A stretch of DNA of 64,000 nt, taken from Dactylosporangium siamense (GTDB lineage Bacteria; Actinomycetota; Actinomycetes; Mycobacteriales; Micromonosporaceae). The stretch spans positions 49,971 through 113,970 of the forward strand of contig NZ_BONQ01000055.1 in the NCBI RefSeq assembly GCF_016862795.1. The letters are read 5' to 3'. Below are positions 25,245-36,882 of the stretch, piece by piece. Position numbers and translations under genes: made by a program. The notes beneath the pieces are model-generated. The model was not told the origin of the DNA. It searched no databases and saw only the letters and a program-made list of their open reading frames with translations. How positions within the stretch are numbered: the stretch's first letter is position 1; every line of letters starts with the position of its first letter.

Positions 25245-25802
25245 TCACCAGGGGCGCACGGCGGGATCCGCGACGGCCGGGCCGATGGGGTCCGGCGGGG
25301 GCTGACCGGCCTTGGCGGCCTTGAGCTCGGCCCACTGGTCCAGCAGGGTCGGCATGCTCTCCTGGACCCAGTTGTAGAAGTCGCGCATGTCGGCCAGCCG
25401 CGATCCGGCGACGGTGCCGGCCCCGCCGGCCGCCTCGGCGCCCTGGGCCGCCGCGTCGGCGAGGGTCTTGAGCAGCGTCATCTTGGCGACGGTCACCTCA
25501 TACCAGGAGTCGTCGACGAGCCGGTAGCGGTCCCGCCGCGACCCGGGGACGTGCTCGCGGTTGACCATGCCGAGGTGACCCAGGTAGCGCACGGCGCCGG
25601 AGATCGCGGCGGGGCTGGCGCTCAGGCGGTCGGCGAGCTCACCGGCGCTCAGGGAGCGCTCATCGGCGGCCATGAGCGTGAAGACCACCCGGCCGGCCAT
25701 GCGCGGGAAACCCCAGTCGCCGAGAAGCCTGGCCATGTCCTCGACGAAGGCGCGTAACGCCGCCTCGTCCCGCTGCCGCCGCTGGGCCATCCGGTGTTCC
25801 AT
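25245..25802 (-). CDS. GbsR/MarR-family transcriptional regulator
   Basis: A 185-aa winged-helix regulator. The core reads MAGRVVFTLMAADERSLSAG, then ELADRLSASPAAISGAVRYL as recognition helices and the wing VPGSRRDRYRLVDDSWYEV; the C-terminal half is helical and mediates dimerisation. It is divergent from the ABC-2 exporter operon with a perfect 18-bp palindrome between, so it probably represses that operon and itself. ATG at 25802 is directly behind GAGGG (too close); an ATG at 25790 is an alternative start. Confidence 0.88.
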   Translation of the reverse strand: MEHRMAQRRQRDEAALRAFVEDMARLLGDWGFPRMAGRVVFTLMAADERSLSAGELADRLSASPAAISGAVRYLGHLGMVNREHVPGSRRDRYRLVDDSWYEVTVAKMTLLKTLADAAAQGAEAAGGAGTVAGSRLADMRDFYNWVQESMPTLLDQWAELKAAKAGQPPPDPIGPAVADPAVRPW

Positions 25803-25824
25803 CCCTCAATTGTCCAACACGTAC

Positions 25825-25842
25825 TTTCACACATGTGTGAAA
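25825..25842. promoter_or_regulatory. 18-bp perfect palindrome, operator of the exporter operon
   Basis: TTTCACACATGTGTGAAA is fully self-complementary. It lies 22 bp before the MarR-type start and 19 bp before the ABC gene start. On the plus strand TTTCAC could act as -35 with TAGCGT at 25849-25854 as -10 (18-bp spacer), which would place the start of transcription at the ABC ATG. Confidence 0.8.
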
Positions 25843-25861
25843 CAAGTGTAGCGTCTGAACC

Positions 25862-26755
25862 ATGGAAAATTCCATTTCGGTCGCCGGGCTGGTCAAGCGG
25901 TTCGGGCAGACCACAGCGCTGGACGGTCTCGACCTGACCGTCGCGCAGGGCGAGGTCCACGGGTTCCTCGGTCCCAACGGGGCAGGCAAGACCACCACCA
26001 TCCGGATCCTGCTCGGGCTGCAGCGCGCCGACGGCGGGACCGTGCGCCTGCTGGACGGCGACCCGTGGCACGACGCCGTCTCGCTGCACCGCCGCCTGGC
26101 CTACGTGCCGGGCGACGTCACGCTCTGGCCCAACCTGTCCGGCGGCGAGGTGATCGACCTGCTCGGCCGGCTCCGCGGCGGCCTGAACCCGGCCCGCCGC
26201 AACGAGCTGCTGGAGCGCTTCGACCTCGACCCGCGCAAGAAGGGCCGGGCCTACTCCAAGGGCAACCGGCAGAAGGTCGGGCTCATCGCCGCGCTCGCCT
26301 CCGACGTCGAGCTGCTGCTGCTCGACGAGCCGACCTCCGGCCTCGACCCGCTGATGGAGGAGGTGTTCCGGCAGGTCATCGCGGAGGAGAAGGGCCGCGG
26401 CCGGACCGTGCTGCTGTCCAGCCACATCCTGTCGGAGGTCGAGGCGCTCTGCGACCGGGTCAGCATCATCCGGCAGGGCCGCACCGTGGAGACCGGGACC
26501 CTCACCCAGCTGCGGCACCTGACCCGCACGTTCATCTCGGCCGAGCTGAGCACCCCGCCGAACGGGCTCGCGAGCCTGCCGGGCGTGCACGACCTGCACG
26601 TCGAAGCCAACCAGGTGCGCCTGCAGGTGGACTCGGCCCAGCTCGACACCGTGCTGCGGCAGCTGACGTCGCACGGCGTGCGCAGCCTGGTCAGCCAGCC
26701 GCCGACGCTGGAGGAGCTGTTCCTGCGCCACTACGAGACGGAGCCGGCCAAGTGA
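25862..26755 (+). CDS. ABC transporter ATP-binding protein (ABC-2 type exporter)
   Basis: A 297-aa nucleotide-binding subunit. Walker [10 protein letters not shown] at 38-46, Walker [14 protein letters not shown] near 150-162, and H-loop SSHILSEVE are clear. The signature is YSKGNRQKV, the variant seen in drug-export ATPases of the DrrA/YhfI type. It overlaps the permease gene by the sequence GTGA and is divergent from a MarR-type repressor. Likely exports a hydrophobic compound or antibiotic. Confidence 0.94.
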   Translation: MENSISVAGLVKRFGQTTALDGLDLTVAQGEVHGFLGPNGAGKTTTIRILLGLQRADGGTVRLLDGDPWHDAVSLHRRLAYVPGDVTLWPNLSGGEVIDLLGRLRGGLNPARRNELLERFDLDPRKKGRAYSKGNRQKVGLIAALASDVELLLLDEPTSGLDPLMEEVFRQVIAEEKGRGRTVLLSSHILSEVEALCDRVSIIRQGRTVETGTLTQLRHLTRTFISAELSTPPNGLASLPGVHDLHVEANQVRLQVDSAQLDTVLRQLTSHGVRSLVSQPPTLEELFLRHYETEPAK

Positions 26756-28356
26756 CCGCCTTCACCGGCACCGGATCCCTCGCTCGGCTGATCGTGCGCC
26801 GCGACCGGGTGCTGCTGCCGATCTGGATGCTGTTCCTGGCCGTGCTGCCGCTGTCCCTCGCCTCCGGCACGGCGACGCTGTACAAGACCGACGCCGAGCG
26901 GCAGGGCTACATCGACGACCTCGGCTCCAGCCCACTGCTGCTGCTCTTCTACGGCACGAAGCCCACCGACCCGAACCTCGGCGCACTGATCTTCTGGCGG
27001 TCCGCCACCGGCATGGTGATCATGGCGCTGATCGGGGTGCTGTTCGTCATCCGGCACACCCGGGTCGAAGAAGAGGCCGGGCGCCGCGAGCTGCTCGGCG
27101 CCACCGTGGTCGGCCGGCACGCCGCCGTCGCCGCGGCCCTCGTCACCATGGCCGGCGCGAGCCTGATCGTCGGGGTGCTCGTCGCGCTCGGCATGATGAG
27201 CCAGGACACCCCGGCCGCGGGGGCCTTCGCCATGGGCCTGGCCTGGGCTGCCGCCGGCATCCTGTTCGGCGCCATCGGCGCGGTGACCGCGCAGCTCAGC
27301 GAGGGCGCCGGCGCGGCCAGGGGCATCGGCATCGCGGCGCTCGGCGTGGCGTTCGGGCTGCGCGGCGCCGGCGACGTCACCACCGGCCTGTCCTGGCTGA
27401 CCTGGGTCTCGCCGCTCGGCTGGATCTACAACGTGCACGCCTATGCGGGCGACCACTGGTGGGTGTTCGGCGTGATCGCCGTCGCCACCGCGGCGGTCAC
27501 CGTGCTCGCGCTGCGCCTGTCCGCGCGCCGCGACGTCGGCGCCGGGCTGCTGCCGCCGCGCCTCGGCCCGGCGTCCGCCGCCCCGAGCCTGTCCAGCCCC
27601 CTGGCCCTCGCGTGGCGGCTGCACCGCGGGTCGCTCTACGGCTGGCTCGTGGGCCTCGGCGTCGTCGGCGGGCTGCTGTTCGGCGGGGTCGCCAAGACCT
27701 CGGCCGACCTCCTCGCGGACAACGAGGAGCTCACCCAGATCATGCAACGCATCGGCGGCCGGTCCGGCGCGGCCGACGTGTTCCTCGCCGGCACGCTCGG
27801 CCTCGGCGCCATCGCCGTCGCCGCCTACGGGATCTCCGCCGCGCTGCGGATGCGCACCGAGGAGGCCGCGCTGCGCAGCGAGGCGCTGCTGGCCACCGGG
27901 GTGAGCCGGCTGCGGTGGGCCGCCAGCCACCTGGTCTTCGCGTTCCTCGGCCCGACCGTCGTCATGCTCGTCACCGGTCTCGCCGCGGGGCTGTTCTACG
28001 GCGCGACCACCGGCGACATCGGCCGTGAGGTTCCCCGGGTGCTGGGCGGTGCGCTGGTGCAGCTGCCCGCGATCTGGGTCCTCGCGGCGCTCACCGTGGC
28101 CGTCTTCGGGCTGACGCCGCGGCGGGCACCGGCGATCGGCTGGGCGGCGCTGTCGGTGTGCGTGGTCCTGGGCCAGATCGGCGCGGCGTTGCAGCTGAGC
28201 CAGGCGTTGCTGGACGTGTCCCCGTTCACCCACATCCCGCGCGTCCCGGGCGGGCCGGTGACCGTGGTGCCGCTGCTGGTCCTCACCGTCATCGCCATCG
28301 TCCTGGTGGTCGCCGGTCTGGCCGGCTTCCGCCGGCGCAGCGTCCCGGTCACGTAA
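26752..28356 (+). CDS. ABC-2 type antibiotic exporter permease
   Basis: A 534-aa integral membrane protein with about 12 hydrophobic helices in two repeated halves, each starting with a basic segment ([29 protein letters not shown]). The loop [20 protein letters not shown] and its second-half counterpart [20 protein letters not shown] are typical of this exporter family. GTG start overlaps the ATPase stop, giving a tightly coupled two-gene exporter. Confidence 0.9.
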   Translation: MTAFTGTGSLARLIVRRDRVLLPIWMLFLAVLPLSLASGTATLYKTDAERQGYIDDLGSSPLLLLFYGTKPTDPNLGALIFWRSATGMVIMALIGVLFVIRHTRVEEEAGRRELLGATVVGRHAAVAAALVTMAGASLIVGVLVALGMMSQDTPAAGAFAMGLAWAAAGILFGAIGAVTAQLSEGAGAARGIGIAALGVAFGLRGAGDVTTGLSWLTWVSPLGWIYNVHAYAGDHWWVFGVIAVATAAVTVLALRLSARRDVGAGLLPPRLGPASAAPSLSSPLALAWRLHRGSLYGWLVGLGVVGGLLFGGVAKTSADLLADNEELTQIMQRIGGRSGAADVFLAGTLGLGAIAVAAYGISAALRMRTEEAALRSEALLATGVSRLRWAASHLVFAFLGPTVVMLVTGLAAGLFYGATTGDIGREVPRVLGGALVQLPAIWVLAALTVAVFGLTPRRAPAIGWAALSVCVVLGQIGAALQLSQALLDVSPFTHIPRVPGGPVTVVPLLVLTVIAIVLVVAGLAGFRRRSVPVT

Positions 28357-28358
28357 CG

Positions 28359-28460
28359 GTGACCCAGGTCGCCGGGACCGCGAACGTGACGGTCGCCGGG
28401 ACCGCGCGCCGTGACGGTCGCCGGGACCACGAGCCGTGACGGGTTGCTGGGACGGCGTCC
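28359..28460. repeat. Four imperfect 25-27-bp tandem repeats
   Basis: Units start at 28359, 28386, 28411 and 28436, each with GTGAC followed by a form of GGTCGCCGGGACC. Lengths are 27, 25, 25 and 25 bp, the last being most diverged. They fill most of the gap between the exporter operon and the molybdopterin oxidoreductase gene; function unknown. Confidence 0.8.
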
Positions 28461-28513
28461 CACGGACCAAGCTGACGACGACGAGTTCCTCGACCAACGA
28501 CGGTGAGGCAACG

Positions 28514-30745
28514 ATGGACGCGACCCGCACGGCCTACCGGACCTGCCCGCTGTGCGAGGCCGTCTGCGGTCTCGAGCTCACCGTCACCGGGGACAGGATC
28601 ACCGCGGCCCGCGGCGATCGCGACCACGTCCTCAGCGCCGGCTTCATCTGCCCGAAGGGCGCGACGTTCGGGCAGCTGGTGCACGACCCGGACCGGCTGC
28701 GCCGGCCGTTGCTGCGCGGCGCCGACGGCGAGCACCACGAGGTCACCTGGGACGAGGCGTTCGCCGCGGTCGAGGCCGGGCTGACCGGCGTGGTCACCCG
28801 GCACGGCCGGGACGCCGTCGCCGTCTACCTGGGCAACCCCAATGTGCACACGATGGCGGGGCCGCTCTACGGCGGCCCCCTCGTCAAGGCCGTCGGCAGC
28901 CGCAACGTGTTCTCCGCCAGCACCGTCGACCAGATGCCCAAACACGTCTCGTGCGGTTACCTGTACGGCAACCCCGACGCGATCCCGGTGCCCGACGTCG
29001 ACCGCACGGACCTGATCGTCCTGATCGGCGCCAACCCCCTGGAGTCCAACGGCAGCCTGTGCACCGCCCCGGACTTCCCGGGCCGGCTCGCCGCCGTCCA
29101 GGCCCGCGGCGGGCGGATCGTGGTGATCGACCCGCGGCGGACCCGCACCGCCGCCATCGCCGACGAACACGTCTTCATCCGGCCGGGCGGCGACGCGCTG
29201 CTGCTCTTCGGGCTCGTCCACACCCTGTTCGACGAGCAGCTCGTCGCGCTGGACCACCTCGACGGGCACGTCCGCGGCGTCGATGCGGTCGCGGTCCTCG
29301 CCAAGGACTTCACGCCCGAGCAGGTCGGCGCGGCGTGCGGGGTGCCGGCCGCCGACATCCGCCGGCTCGCCCGGGAGCTCGCGGCCGCACCCGCCGCCGC
29401 GGTCTACGGGCGGATCGGCACCTGCGCCGTGGAGTTCGGCACCCTGACCAGCTGGTTGGTCGACGTCGTCAACGTGCTCACCGGCAACCTGGACCGGCCC
29501 GGCGGGGTCATGTTCCCCCTCGCCCCGCACGCCCGCCCGGCCGCCGCACCGGGCGGTAAGGGGTTCCGCGTCGGGCGGTGGACCAGCCGGGTGCGCGGCC
29601 TGCCGGAGGTCAAGGGCGAGCTGCCGGTCGCCACCCTCGCCGACGAGATCACCACCCCCGGCGACGGGCAGGTCCGGGCCCTCGTCACCGTCGCCGGCAA
29701 CCCGGTGCTGTCCACGCCCAACAGCGGCCGGCTCGACGAGGCCCTGACCGGGCTCGAGTTCATGGTCAGCGTCGACCCGTATCTCAACGAGACCACCCGG
29801 CACGCCGACGTGATCCTGCCGCCGACCGACCCCGCCCGCGTCGGCCACTACGACTTCGCGTTCCTGACCCTGGTCGTGCACAACATGGCCGCCTACTCCC
29901 CGCCCGTGCTGCCGAAGGACCCCGGCGGCATGGACGAGAGCGACATCCTGGCCCGCCTCACCCTCATCGCCGCCGGGCAGCGCTTCGAGGATGTCGCCGT
30001 CGGCCACGAGCTTCTGCTGACCCAGGTGCTGCAGCGGGCCGCCACCGACCCGGACTCCCCCGTCGCCGGCCGGACCGCGGCCGACCTGCGGGCCCTCGTC
30101 GACGGCGACGGGCCGGCCGAGCGGCTCCTGGACGCCCGGCTGCGGCTCGGCGCCTACGGCGACGGCTTCGGCGCCGACCCCGACGGGCTGACGCTGCGCA
30201 AGCTCCTCGACCACCCGCACGGCCTGGACCTCGGGCCGCTGCGCCCGCGCATCCCCGAGGTGCTGCGCACCCCCAGCGGGCAGGTCGAGCTGTGCGCCGA
30301 ACCCGTCGCCGCCGACGTCGCCCGGCTGCGGGCCGCCCTCGACCGGCCCAGCGACGGCCTGGTCCTCGTCGGCCGGCGGCACCTGCGCTCCAACAACAGC
30401 TGGATGCACAACGTGCCGGCACTGATGAAGGGCCGCGACCGGTGCACGCTGCAGGTCCACCCGAGCGACGCGGCGGCGCTGCACCTCGCCGACGGTGGCC
30501 GGGCGACCGTCGCCTCCCGGGTCGGCACGCTCACCGTGGCCGTCGAGATCACCGACACGGTGATGCCTGGCGTGGTGAGCCTCCCGCACGGCTGGGGTCA
30601 CGACGCGCCGGGCACCCGGACGACGGTCGCGGCCGCCCGTCCCGGCGTCAACAGCAACATCCTCACCGACGACCGGGCCATCGACCCGCTGTCGGGCAAC
30701 AGCGTCCTCAACGGCATCCCGGTGACCGTCGTTCCGACCACCTGA
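28514..30745 (+). CDS. Molybdopterin oxidoreductase (DMSO reductase family)
   Basis: A 743-aa bis-MGD enzyme. The N-terminus carries C11-x2-C14-x3-C18-x27-C46 for a [4Fe-4S] cluster, then the molybdopterin domains (SNGSLCTAPDFPGRLAAVQA, RIVVIDPRRTRTA, FIRPGGDALLLFGLVH) and a C-terminal dinucleotide-binding domain (LRSNNSWMHNVPALMKG, SLPHGWGHDAPG). Cys147 in VSCGYLYGNP is a candidate molybdenum ligand. Relatives include formate dehydrogenases and nitrate reductases; the reaction is unassigned. No electron-transfer subunit or TAT signal is encoded here, so it is cytoplasmic and uses an unlinked partner. It heads a redox-stress island. Confidence 0.88.
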   Translation: MDATRTAYRTCPLCEAVCGLELTVTGDRITAARGDRDHVLSAGFICPKGATFGQLVHDPDRLRRPLLRGADGEHHEVTWDEAFAAVEAGLTGVVTRHGRDAVAVYLGNPNVHTMAGPLYGGPLVKAVGSRNVFSASTVDQMPKHVSCGYLYGNPDAIPVPDVDRTDLIVLIGANPLESNGSLCTAPDFPGRLAAVQARGGRIVVIDPRRTRTAAIADEHVFIRPGGDALLLFGLVHTLFDEQLVALDHLDGHVRGVDAVAVLAKDFTPEQVGAACGVPAADIRRLARELAAAPAAAVYGRIGTCAVEFGTLTSWLVDVVNVLTGNLDRPGGVMFPLAPHARPAAAPGGKGFRVGRWTSRVRGLPEVKGELPVATLADEITTPGDGQVRALVTVAGNPVLSTPNSGRLDEALTGLEFMVSVDPYLNETTRHADVILPPTDPARVGHYDFAFLTLVVHNMAAYSPPVLPKDPGGMDESDILARLTLIAAGQRFEDVAVGHELLLTQVLQRAATDPDSPVAGRTAADLRALVDGDGPAERLLDARLRLGAYGDGFGADPDGLTLRKLLDHPHGLDLGPLRPRIPEVLRTPSGQVELCAEPVAADVARLRAALDRPSDGLVLVGRRHLRSNNSWMHNVPALMKGRDRCTLQVHPSDAAALHLADGGRATVASRVGTLTVAVEITDTVMPGVVSLPHGWGHDAPGTRTTVAAARPGVNSNILTDDRAIDPLSGNSVLNGIPVTVVPTT

Positions 30746-30754
30746 CCGCCGGCT

Positions 30755-31243
30755 TCACGCCCCGGAGGGCAGCTCCAGCGCGAGGTGGGTGCCGCTGCCG
30801 GACGGGCTGTCGACGTGCAGCAGGCCGCCGAGCACGGCCGCCCGCGCGGCGAGCGTGACGATGCCGCCACCCAGGACCGGTCCGGCCCCGCCGGCGCCGT
30901 CGTCGGCGACCACGACCTGCACGGTCGGCCCGTGCCGGCGCACCGTGACGGTCGCCTGCCGCGCACCGGCGTGCCCGACCACGTTGCCGAGCGCCTCGCA
31001 GATCGTCGCGTACGCCGTCGAGGCCACCGCCGGGGCGAGCGGCAGCTCCTCCACGTCCACGAGCACCGGCAACGGCATGACCGCGGCGAGCCGGTGCACC
31101 GCCGGGCCGAGCGCGAACTGCGCCGGTGTCCCCGGCCCCGCGGCGAGGGCCACGTCGCACAGGGACCGCAGGGTGTTGCGCAGTTCGGACTCGCGTTCAC
31201 GGCGCGCGGCTGCCGCGTCGGATCCCAGGTTGATCTTCCCCAC
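30755..31243 (-). CDS. Stand-alone histidine-kinase-type ATPase domain protein
   Basis: A 162-aa protein consisting almost only of a GHKL/HATPase domain: N-box ATICEALGNVVGHAGA (about 80-95), G1 VVADDGAGG and G2 GTHLALELP. The N-terminal helix (RRERESELRNTLRSLCDVAL) has no R-D-L-H-D phospho-acceptor motif and no sensor domain. It resembles the catalytic end of NarL/DevS-type kinases. GTG start with GGAAGGG. It may be an anti-sigma-like kinase, a partner that uses another protein's histidine, or a shortened sensor kinase. Confidence 0.75.
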   Translation of the reverse strand: MGKINLGSDAAAARRERESELRNTLRSLCDVALAAGPGTPAQFALGPAVHRLAAVMPLPVLVDVEELPLAPAVASTAYATICEALGNVVGHAGARQATVTVRRHGPTVQVVVADDGAGGAGPVLGGGIVTLAARAAVLGGLLHVDSPSGSGTHLALELPSGA

Positions 31244-31327
31244 GGCTACACCCTTCCATGATCCGGTTGCGCGCTCGCACCGGCATCCGCACGCCTCAAG
31301 GAGCGCACCCCCGGCCGTCCGCGTTAC

Positions 31328-31341
31328 GGGCCGGAGGTCCC
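31328..31341. promoter_or_regulatory. DevR-like box
   Basis: GGGCCGGAGGTCCC, 85 bp before the small membrane-protein gene and 84 bp before the divergent ATPase-domain gene. Matches the motif set around devR. Confidence 0.6.
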
Positions 31342-31425
31342 TTCGACGGGGGTCGTTGCGCACTGATCCGCGGTGCGGGCCGGGCGGCAGCCTGAGGGCA
31401 CCACCCCACGACCCCGGAGGCCACC

Positions 31426-32058
31426 ATGAAACGCAAGACCCTCGACATCCTGTTCGGTCTCGGCGGCGTCGTCCTCGCCGGGCTCCTGCTCATCGCCGGC
31501 ATCGTGCTCACCAGCAACGCGGACTTCGCCAACGACTACGTCCGAAGCCAGCTCGCCCAGCAGCAGATCTCCTTCAAACCCGCGGCCACCATGACCGCCG
31601 AGGAGCAGCGGTCGGCGTGCCTGGTCAGGTACGCCGGGCAGCAGCTGACCACCGGCAAGCAGGCCGAGTGCTACGCCAACGAGTTCATCGGCCTGCACCT
31701 CAAGTCCATCGCCGGCGGCAAGACCTACGCCCAGCTCGGCGACGTCCAGACCGACCTGCGCGCGAAGATCGCCGCCCTACCCAAGGACGACCCCGCCGTG
31801 GCCGGCCTGCAGCAGCAGCTCACCGACGCCACCACCGCCCGGGAGACCGTCTTCAAGGGCGAGACGCTGCGCGGGCTGCTGCTCACCTCCTACGGCTTCA
31901 GCGAGTTCGGCGCGAAGGCCGGGCAGGCGGCGCTCGTCGCGTACCTCGCCGCGGGCCTGCTCCTGCTGCTCGGCGCGGCCGGCCTCGTCCACGCCGCGAT
32001 CACCCCGGCCACCAGGGGCTTCGCGGTCCCCGAGACCACCGGCCTCGTGACCGCCTGA
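31426..32058 (+). CDS. Unknown membrane protein with two transmembrane helices
   Basis: A 210-aa protein with N-terminal (LFGLGGVVLAGLLLIAGIVL) and C-terminal (AALVAYLAAGLLLLLGAAGL) transmembrane helices. The roughly 120-residue extracytoplasmic loop between them contains two cysteines (in RSACLVRYAG and QAECYANEF) that could form a disulfide. Strong ribosome site GGAGG. The upstream DevR-like box places it in the redox-stress regulon. I do not recognise the family with confidence; similar two-helix proteins accompany DevR genes in other actinomycetes (recollection). Confidence 0.75.
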   Translation: MKRKTLDILFGLGGVVLAGLLLIAGIVLTSNADFANDYVRSQLAQQQISFKPAATMTAEEQRSACLVRYAGQQLTTGKQAECYANEFIGLHLKSIAGGKTYAQLGDVQTDLRAKIAALPKDDPAVAGLQQQLTDATTARETVFKGETLRGLLLTSYGFSEFGAKAGQAALVAYLAAGLLLLLGAAGLVHAAITPATRGFAVPETTGLVTA

Positions 32059-32127
32059 CCCTTCCCATGTGGGTCCCGGCGCGCGACCGTGGAGTGGACA
32101 GCCCGTCATGCCGCGAAGGAGGCCGTC

Positions 32128-32964
32128 ATGACCAACATCCATCGGCCGGTGATCGTGGGCATCGACGGCTCGCCGGCCGCGTTCGGCGCGGTCCGCTGGG
32201 CCGCCGACGCCGCGGTGCGCCTCGGCCGACCGCTGCGCATCACGCACGCCCTCGGGGTCCCCGGCCCGCTCCAGGAGACGTTCGACGATCAGGGTTTGGT
32301 GCTGGAGACCGCGATGGAGGCCCGCCGCTGGTGCCCGGGCCTGCCGGTGACGACCTCGACCTGGCACGGCCAGCCGGAGCAGGTGCTGTGCGAACAGTCC
32401 CGGCAGGCCGACCTCGTCGTCGTCGGCAGCCACGGCCACGGCGGGTTCCACACGCTGGTCGCCGGCTCCGTCGGCGTCCACCTGGCCGGTGACGCGCACT
32501 GCCCGGTCCTGGTGGTGCACCACGCCGAGCGCTGGGCCGGCCCGGAGAGCGTCCTGCCGTCGCACCGGCCGGTCGTCGTCGGCGCCGACGGGTCCCTCGG
32601 CGGCCAGCAGGCGCTCGAACTGGCGTTCCGGGAGGCGTCCGCGCGCAAGGTCCCGCTGGTCGCGGTCCGGGCGTGGCAGAGCCCGGCGACCCGGCTCGCC
32701 CGGCGGACCGACCCGGCCCGGGTCGCCGCCGACCTCGCCGCCGACCTCGAACCCCTGCGGGCCAAGGACCCGGCCGTGCAGCTGATCGCCAGAGTCGTCC
32801 ACGGCGCGCCGGTGCAGGCGCTGCTGGACGAGGCACGCGACGCGCTGATGGTCGTGCTCGGCGGCAGCGCCCAGGCGGGATTCGGCGGTCCCCGGCTCGG
32901 CCCGGTCACCGCCCACGTCCTCGAACACGCCGACATCCCGGTGCTCGTCGTTCGGCACAGCTGA
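32128..32964 (+). CDS. Universal stress protein, tandem USP domains
   Basis: A 278-aa protein with two USP domains (about 7-145 and 153-277). The first has the ATP-binding motif GSHGHGGFHTLVAGSVG; the second is more divergent (GGSAQAGFGGPRLGPVT). Tandem USPs are classic members of hypoxia/dormancy regulons in actinobacteria. The ATG is preceded by GAAGGAGG. It lies directly upstream of devR-devS on the same strand. The promoter region contains GTGGGTCCC at 32069-32077, a possible DevR half-site only. Confidence 0.9.
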   Translation: MTNIHRPVIVGIDGSPAAFGAVRWAADAAVRLGRPLRITHALGVPGPLQETFDDQGLVLETAMEARRWCPGLPVTTSTWHGQPEQVLCEQSRQADLVVVGSHGHGGFHTLVAGSVGVHLAGDAHCPVLVVHHAERWAGPESVLPSHRPVVVGADGSLGGQQALELAFREASARKVPLVAVRAWQSPATRLARRTDPARVAADLAADLEPLRAKDPAVQLIARVVHGAPVQALLDEARDALMVVLGGSAQAGFGGPRLGPVTAHVLEHADIPVLVVRHS

Positions 32965-33004
32965 CCCGCCCCGGCACCCCGTCATCACCGAAGTCGAACG
33001 GCGC

Positions 33005-33018
33005 GGGTCCGAGGTCCC
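33005..33018. promoter_or_regulatory. DevR-like box 1 of the devR promoter
   Basis: GGGTCCGAGGTCCC, 76 bp before devR. It is 22 bp (two helix turns) from the next box, as for cooperative DosR dimers. Confidence 0.65.
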
Positions 33019-33026
33019 GAACCGCC

Positions 33027-33040
33027 GGGACCTTGGGCCC
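33027..33040. promoter_or_regulatory. DevR-like box 2 of the devR promoter
   Basis: GGGACCTTGGGCCC, which on the other strand reads GGGCCCAAGGTCCC; 54 bp before devR. Together with box 1 it indicates autoregulation. Confidence 0.65.
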
Positions 33041-33093
33041 GACATCGCCCGTTCGGCTTGGCGGCGGTGGCGGGCTCCAGTAAGAAGGAACCT

Positions 33094-35522
<2,429 letters not shown>

Positions 35523-35533
<11 letters not shown>

Positions 35534-36503
35534 GTCCCGCGGTGAGTGCCGGGTCGACCTCCATGACGTCGGCCACGGGCCGACGGTTCGTGGCGCCGGT
35601 GGCGGGCGCGTAGCCGAAGCGCAGCACGAGCTGCGGGTCGAACAGGCGGTGCACGGCGCGCCGCAGCTGCTCCCGCACCGCCGGCACCTCGATCGGCTGG
35701 GAGTACATCGCCGTGGACAGCCCGAGGTCGGCGGCGAGCAGCAGCAGGTGCTGCAGCACCAGCCCGGCCCGCACCTCGTCGGCGGCGTGGTCGCCATGGA
35801 CCCCGAACACGGCGACCGCCGGACTCCGCGTCGGATCATGGGTGACGGCCAGGTCCGGGCCGCCGAAGTCGCGGCGGGGCATCAGCTCCTCCGGGTGCGG
35901 GGCGGCACCGGCCGCCGACCGGCCGACACCCTCGACGGCCAGGTCCGCGGACCGGCTCCAGGCACGCAGCTCGGCCACGTAGCGGGGATCCGCGGCCAGC
36001 CGCGCGTCGGCCTGGCGGGTGAGCGACGCCAGCACGGCCAGCGTCGCCTCATCCCCGGCGAAGTCCAGCCAGCCGCCGCCGGCCGCCACCGCCTCCGCCA
36101 GCCTGGCCAGCACGCCGGGGTCGACGCGGGCCTGGACGAACGGCGCGCGGTTCGTGTGGCGGAGCGGGATCTGGCGGTGCAGACGGCGCTCCAGCGGGGT
36201 GGCCGCCCTCGCCTCGTCCGGGGCCAGGCGCACCACGCCGGGGCCGGCCGCGCAGGCGGCCGGCCGGCCGGTGACCGCGAGCGCCAGGGCCAGGTTGGTG
36301 GCGGCGGCGCCGCACGACACCCGCGCCGCCCGGCCGTCCGGGTCACAGACCGGCAGCACCCGGTCCCGGTCGACCCGCACCTCGATGCCGTGCACGGTGC
36401 GGCGGAACCGCCACGGCTGGCTGTTGTGGATCGACGGCGCCAGCACCGCCTCGCCGACCGCCGCGGCGAACGTGTCCTGATCCCAGGTCCCGGTGGCTGT
36501 CAT
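35523..36503 (-). CDS. Acg-family nitroreductase-fold FMN protein
   Basis: A 326-aa protein of the nitroreductase superfamily, Acg type (mycobacterial Rv2032 is about the same length). The motif APSIHNSQPWRF at the start is the family FMN-binding signature, and PLRHTNRAPF and LSTAMYSQPIEVPAVREQLR are further conserved parts. In mycobacteria these genes are strongly DosR-induced, and a DevR-like box lies 38 bp upstream here. Enzymatic role is unclear; flavin storage or reductase activity is proposed for relatives. It converges on devS. Confidence 0.9.
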
Positions 36504-36540
36504 GCCTTCCACGCTTCCCCCGCGGTCCCGGCGCCGGACA

Positions 36541-36554
36541 GGGCCGAAGGTCCC
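36541..36554. promoter_or_regulatory. DevR-like box upstream of the nitroreductase
   Basis: GGGCCGAAGGTCCC, the closest copy to the consensus of the set, in the 51-bp gap between the SMR gene and the nitroreductase start. Confidence 0.68.
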
Positions 36555-36875
36555 TCATGCCGGGGTCGCGATGCGGGCCAGCAGGAGCCCGGCGACGATG
36601 AGCGAGACGGCGAGGAGCCGCAGGGCGGACATCGGGTCATGGTGGACGACGACGCCCAGGACGATGGCACCGATGGCACCGATGCCGGTGAACACGGCGT
36701 AGGCGGTGCCGACCGGCAACGTCTGCATCGCCCGGGACAGCAGGTAGACCGCGCCGACGCCGAGGACCACGCACAGTGCGGTCGGGCCGGGCCGGGTGAA
36801 GTTCTGGGTCGGCTTGATGCTCTGCGACCACGCGATCTCCACCAGCCCCGCCAGGCACAGGATCACCCAGCTCAT
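36555..36875 (-). CDS. Small multidrug resistance (SMR) transporter
   Basis: A 106-aa protein with four transmembrane helices. The first helix contains the essential glutamate (LAGLVEIAWSQSIK, Glu13), followed by SRAMQTLPVGTAYAVFTGIG in helix 3. SMR proteins work as antiparallel dimers exporting cations or guanidinium in exchange for protons. Strong GGAGG before the ATG. Its stop codon directly abuts the DevR-like box. Confidence 0.92.
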   Translation of the reverse strand: MSWVILCLAGLVEIAWSQSIKPTQNFTRPGPTALCVVLGVGAVYLLSRAMQTLPVGTAYAVFTGIGAIGAIVLGVVVHHDPMSALRLLAVSLIVAGLLLARIATPA

Positions 36876-36882
36876 GCCGCCA

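Noticed and set aside
28359..28460. CRISPR array
   Set aside because: Units are directly adjacent without unique spacers and there are no cas genes.
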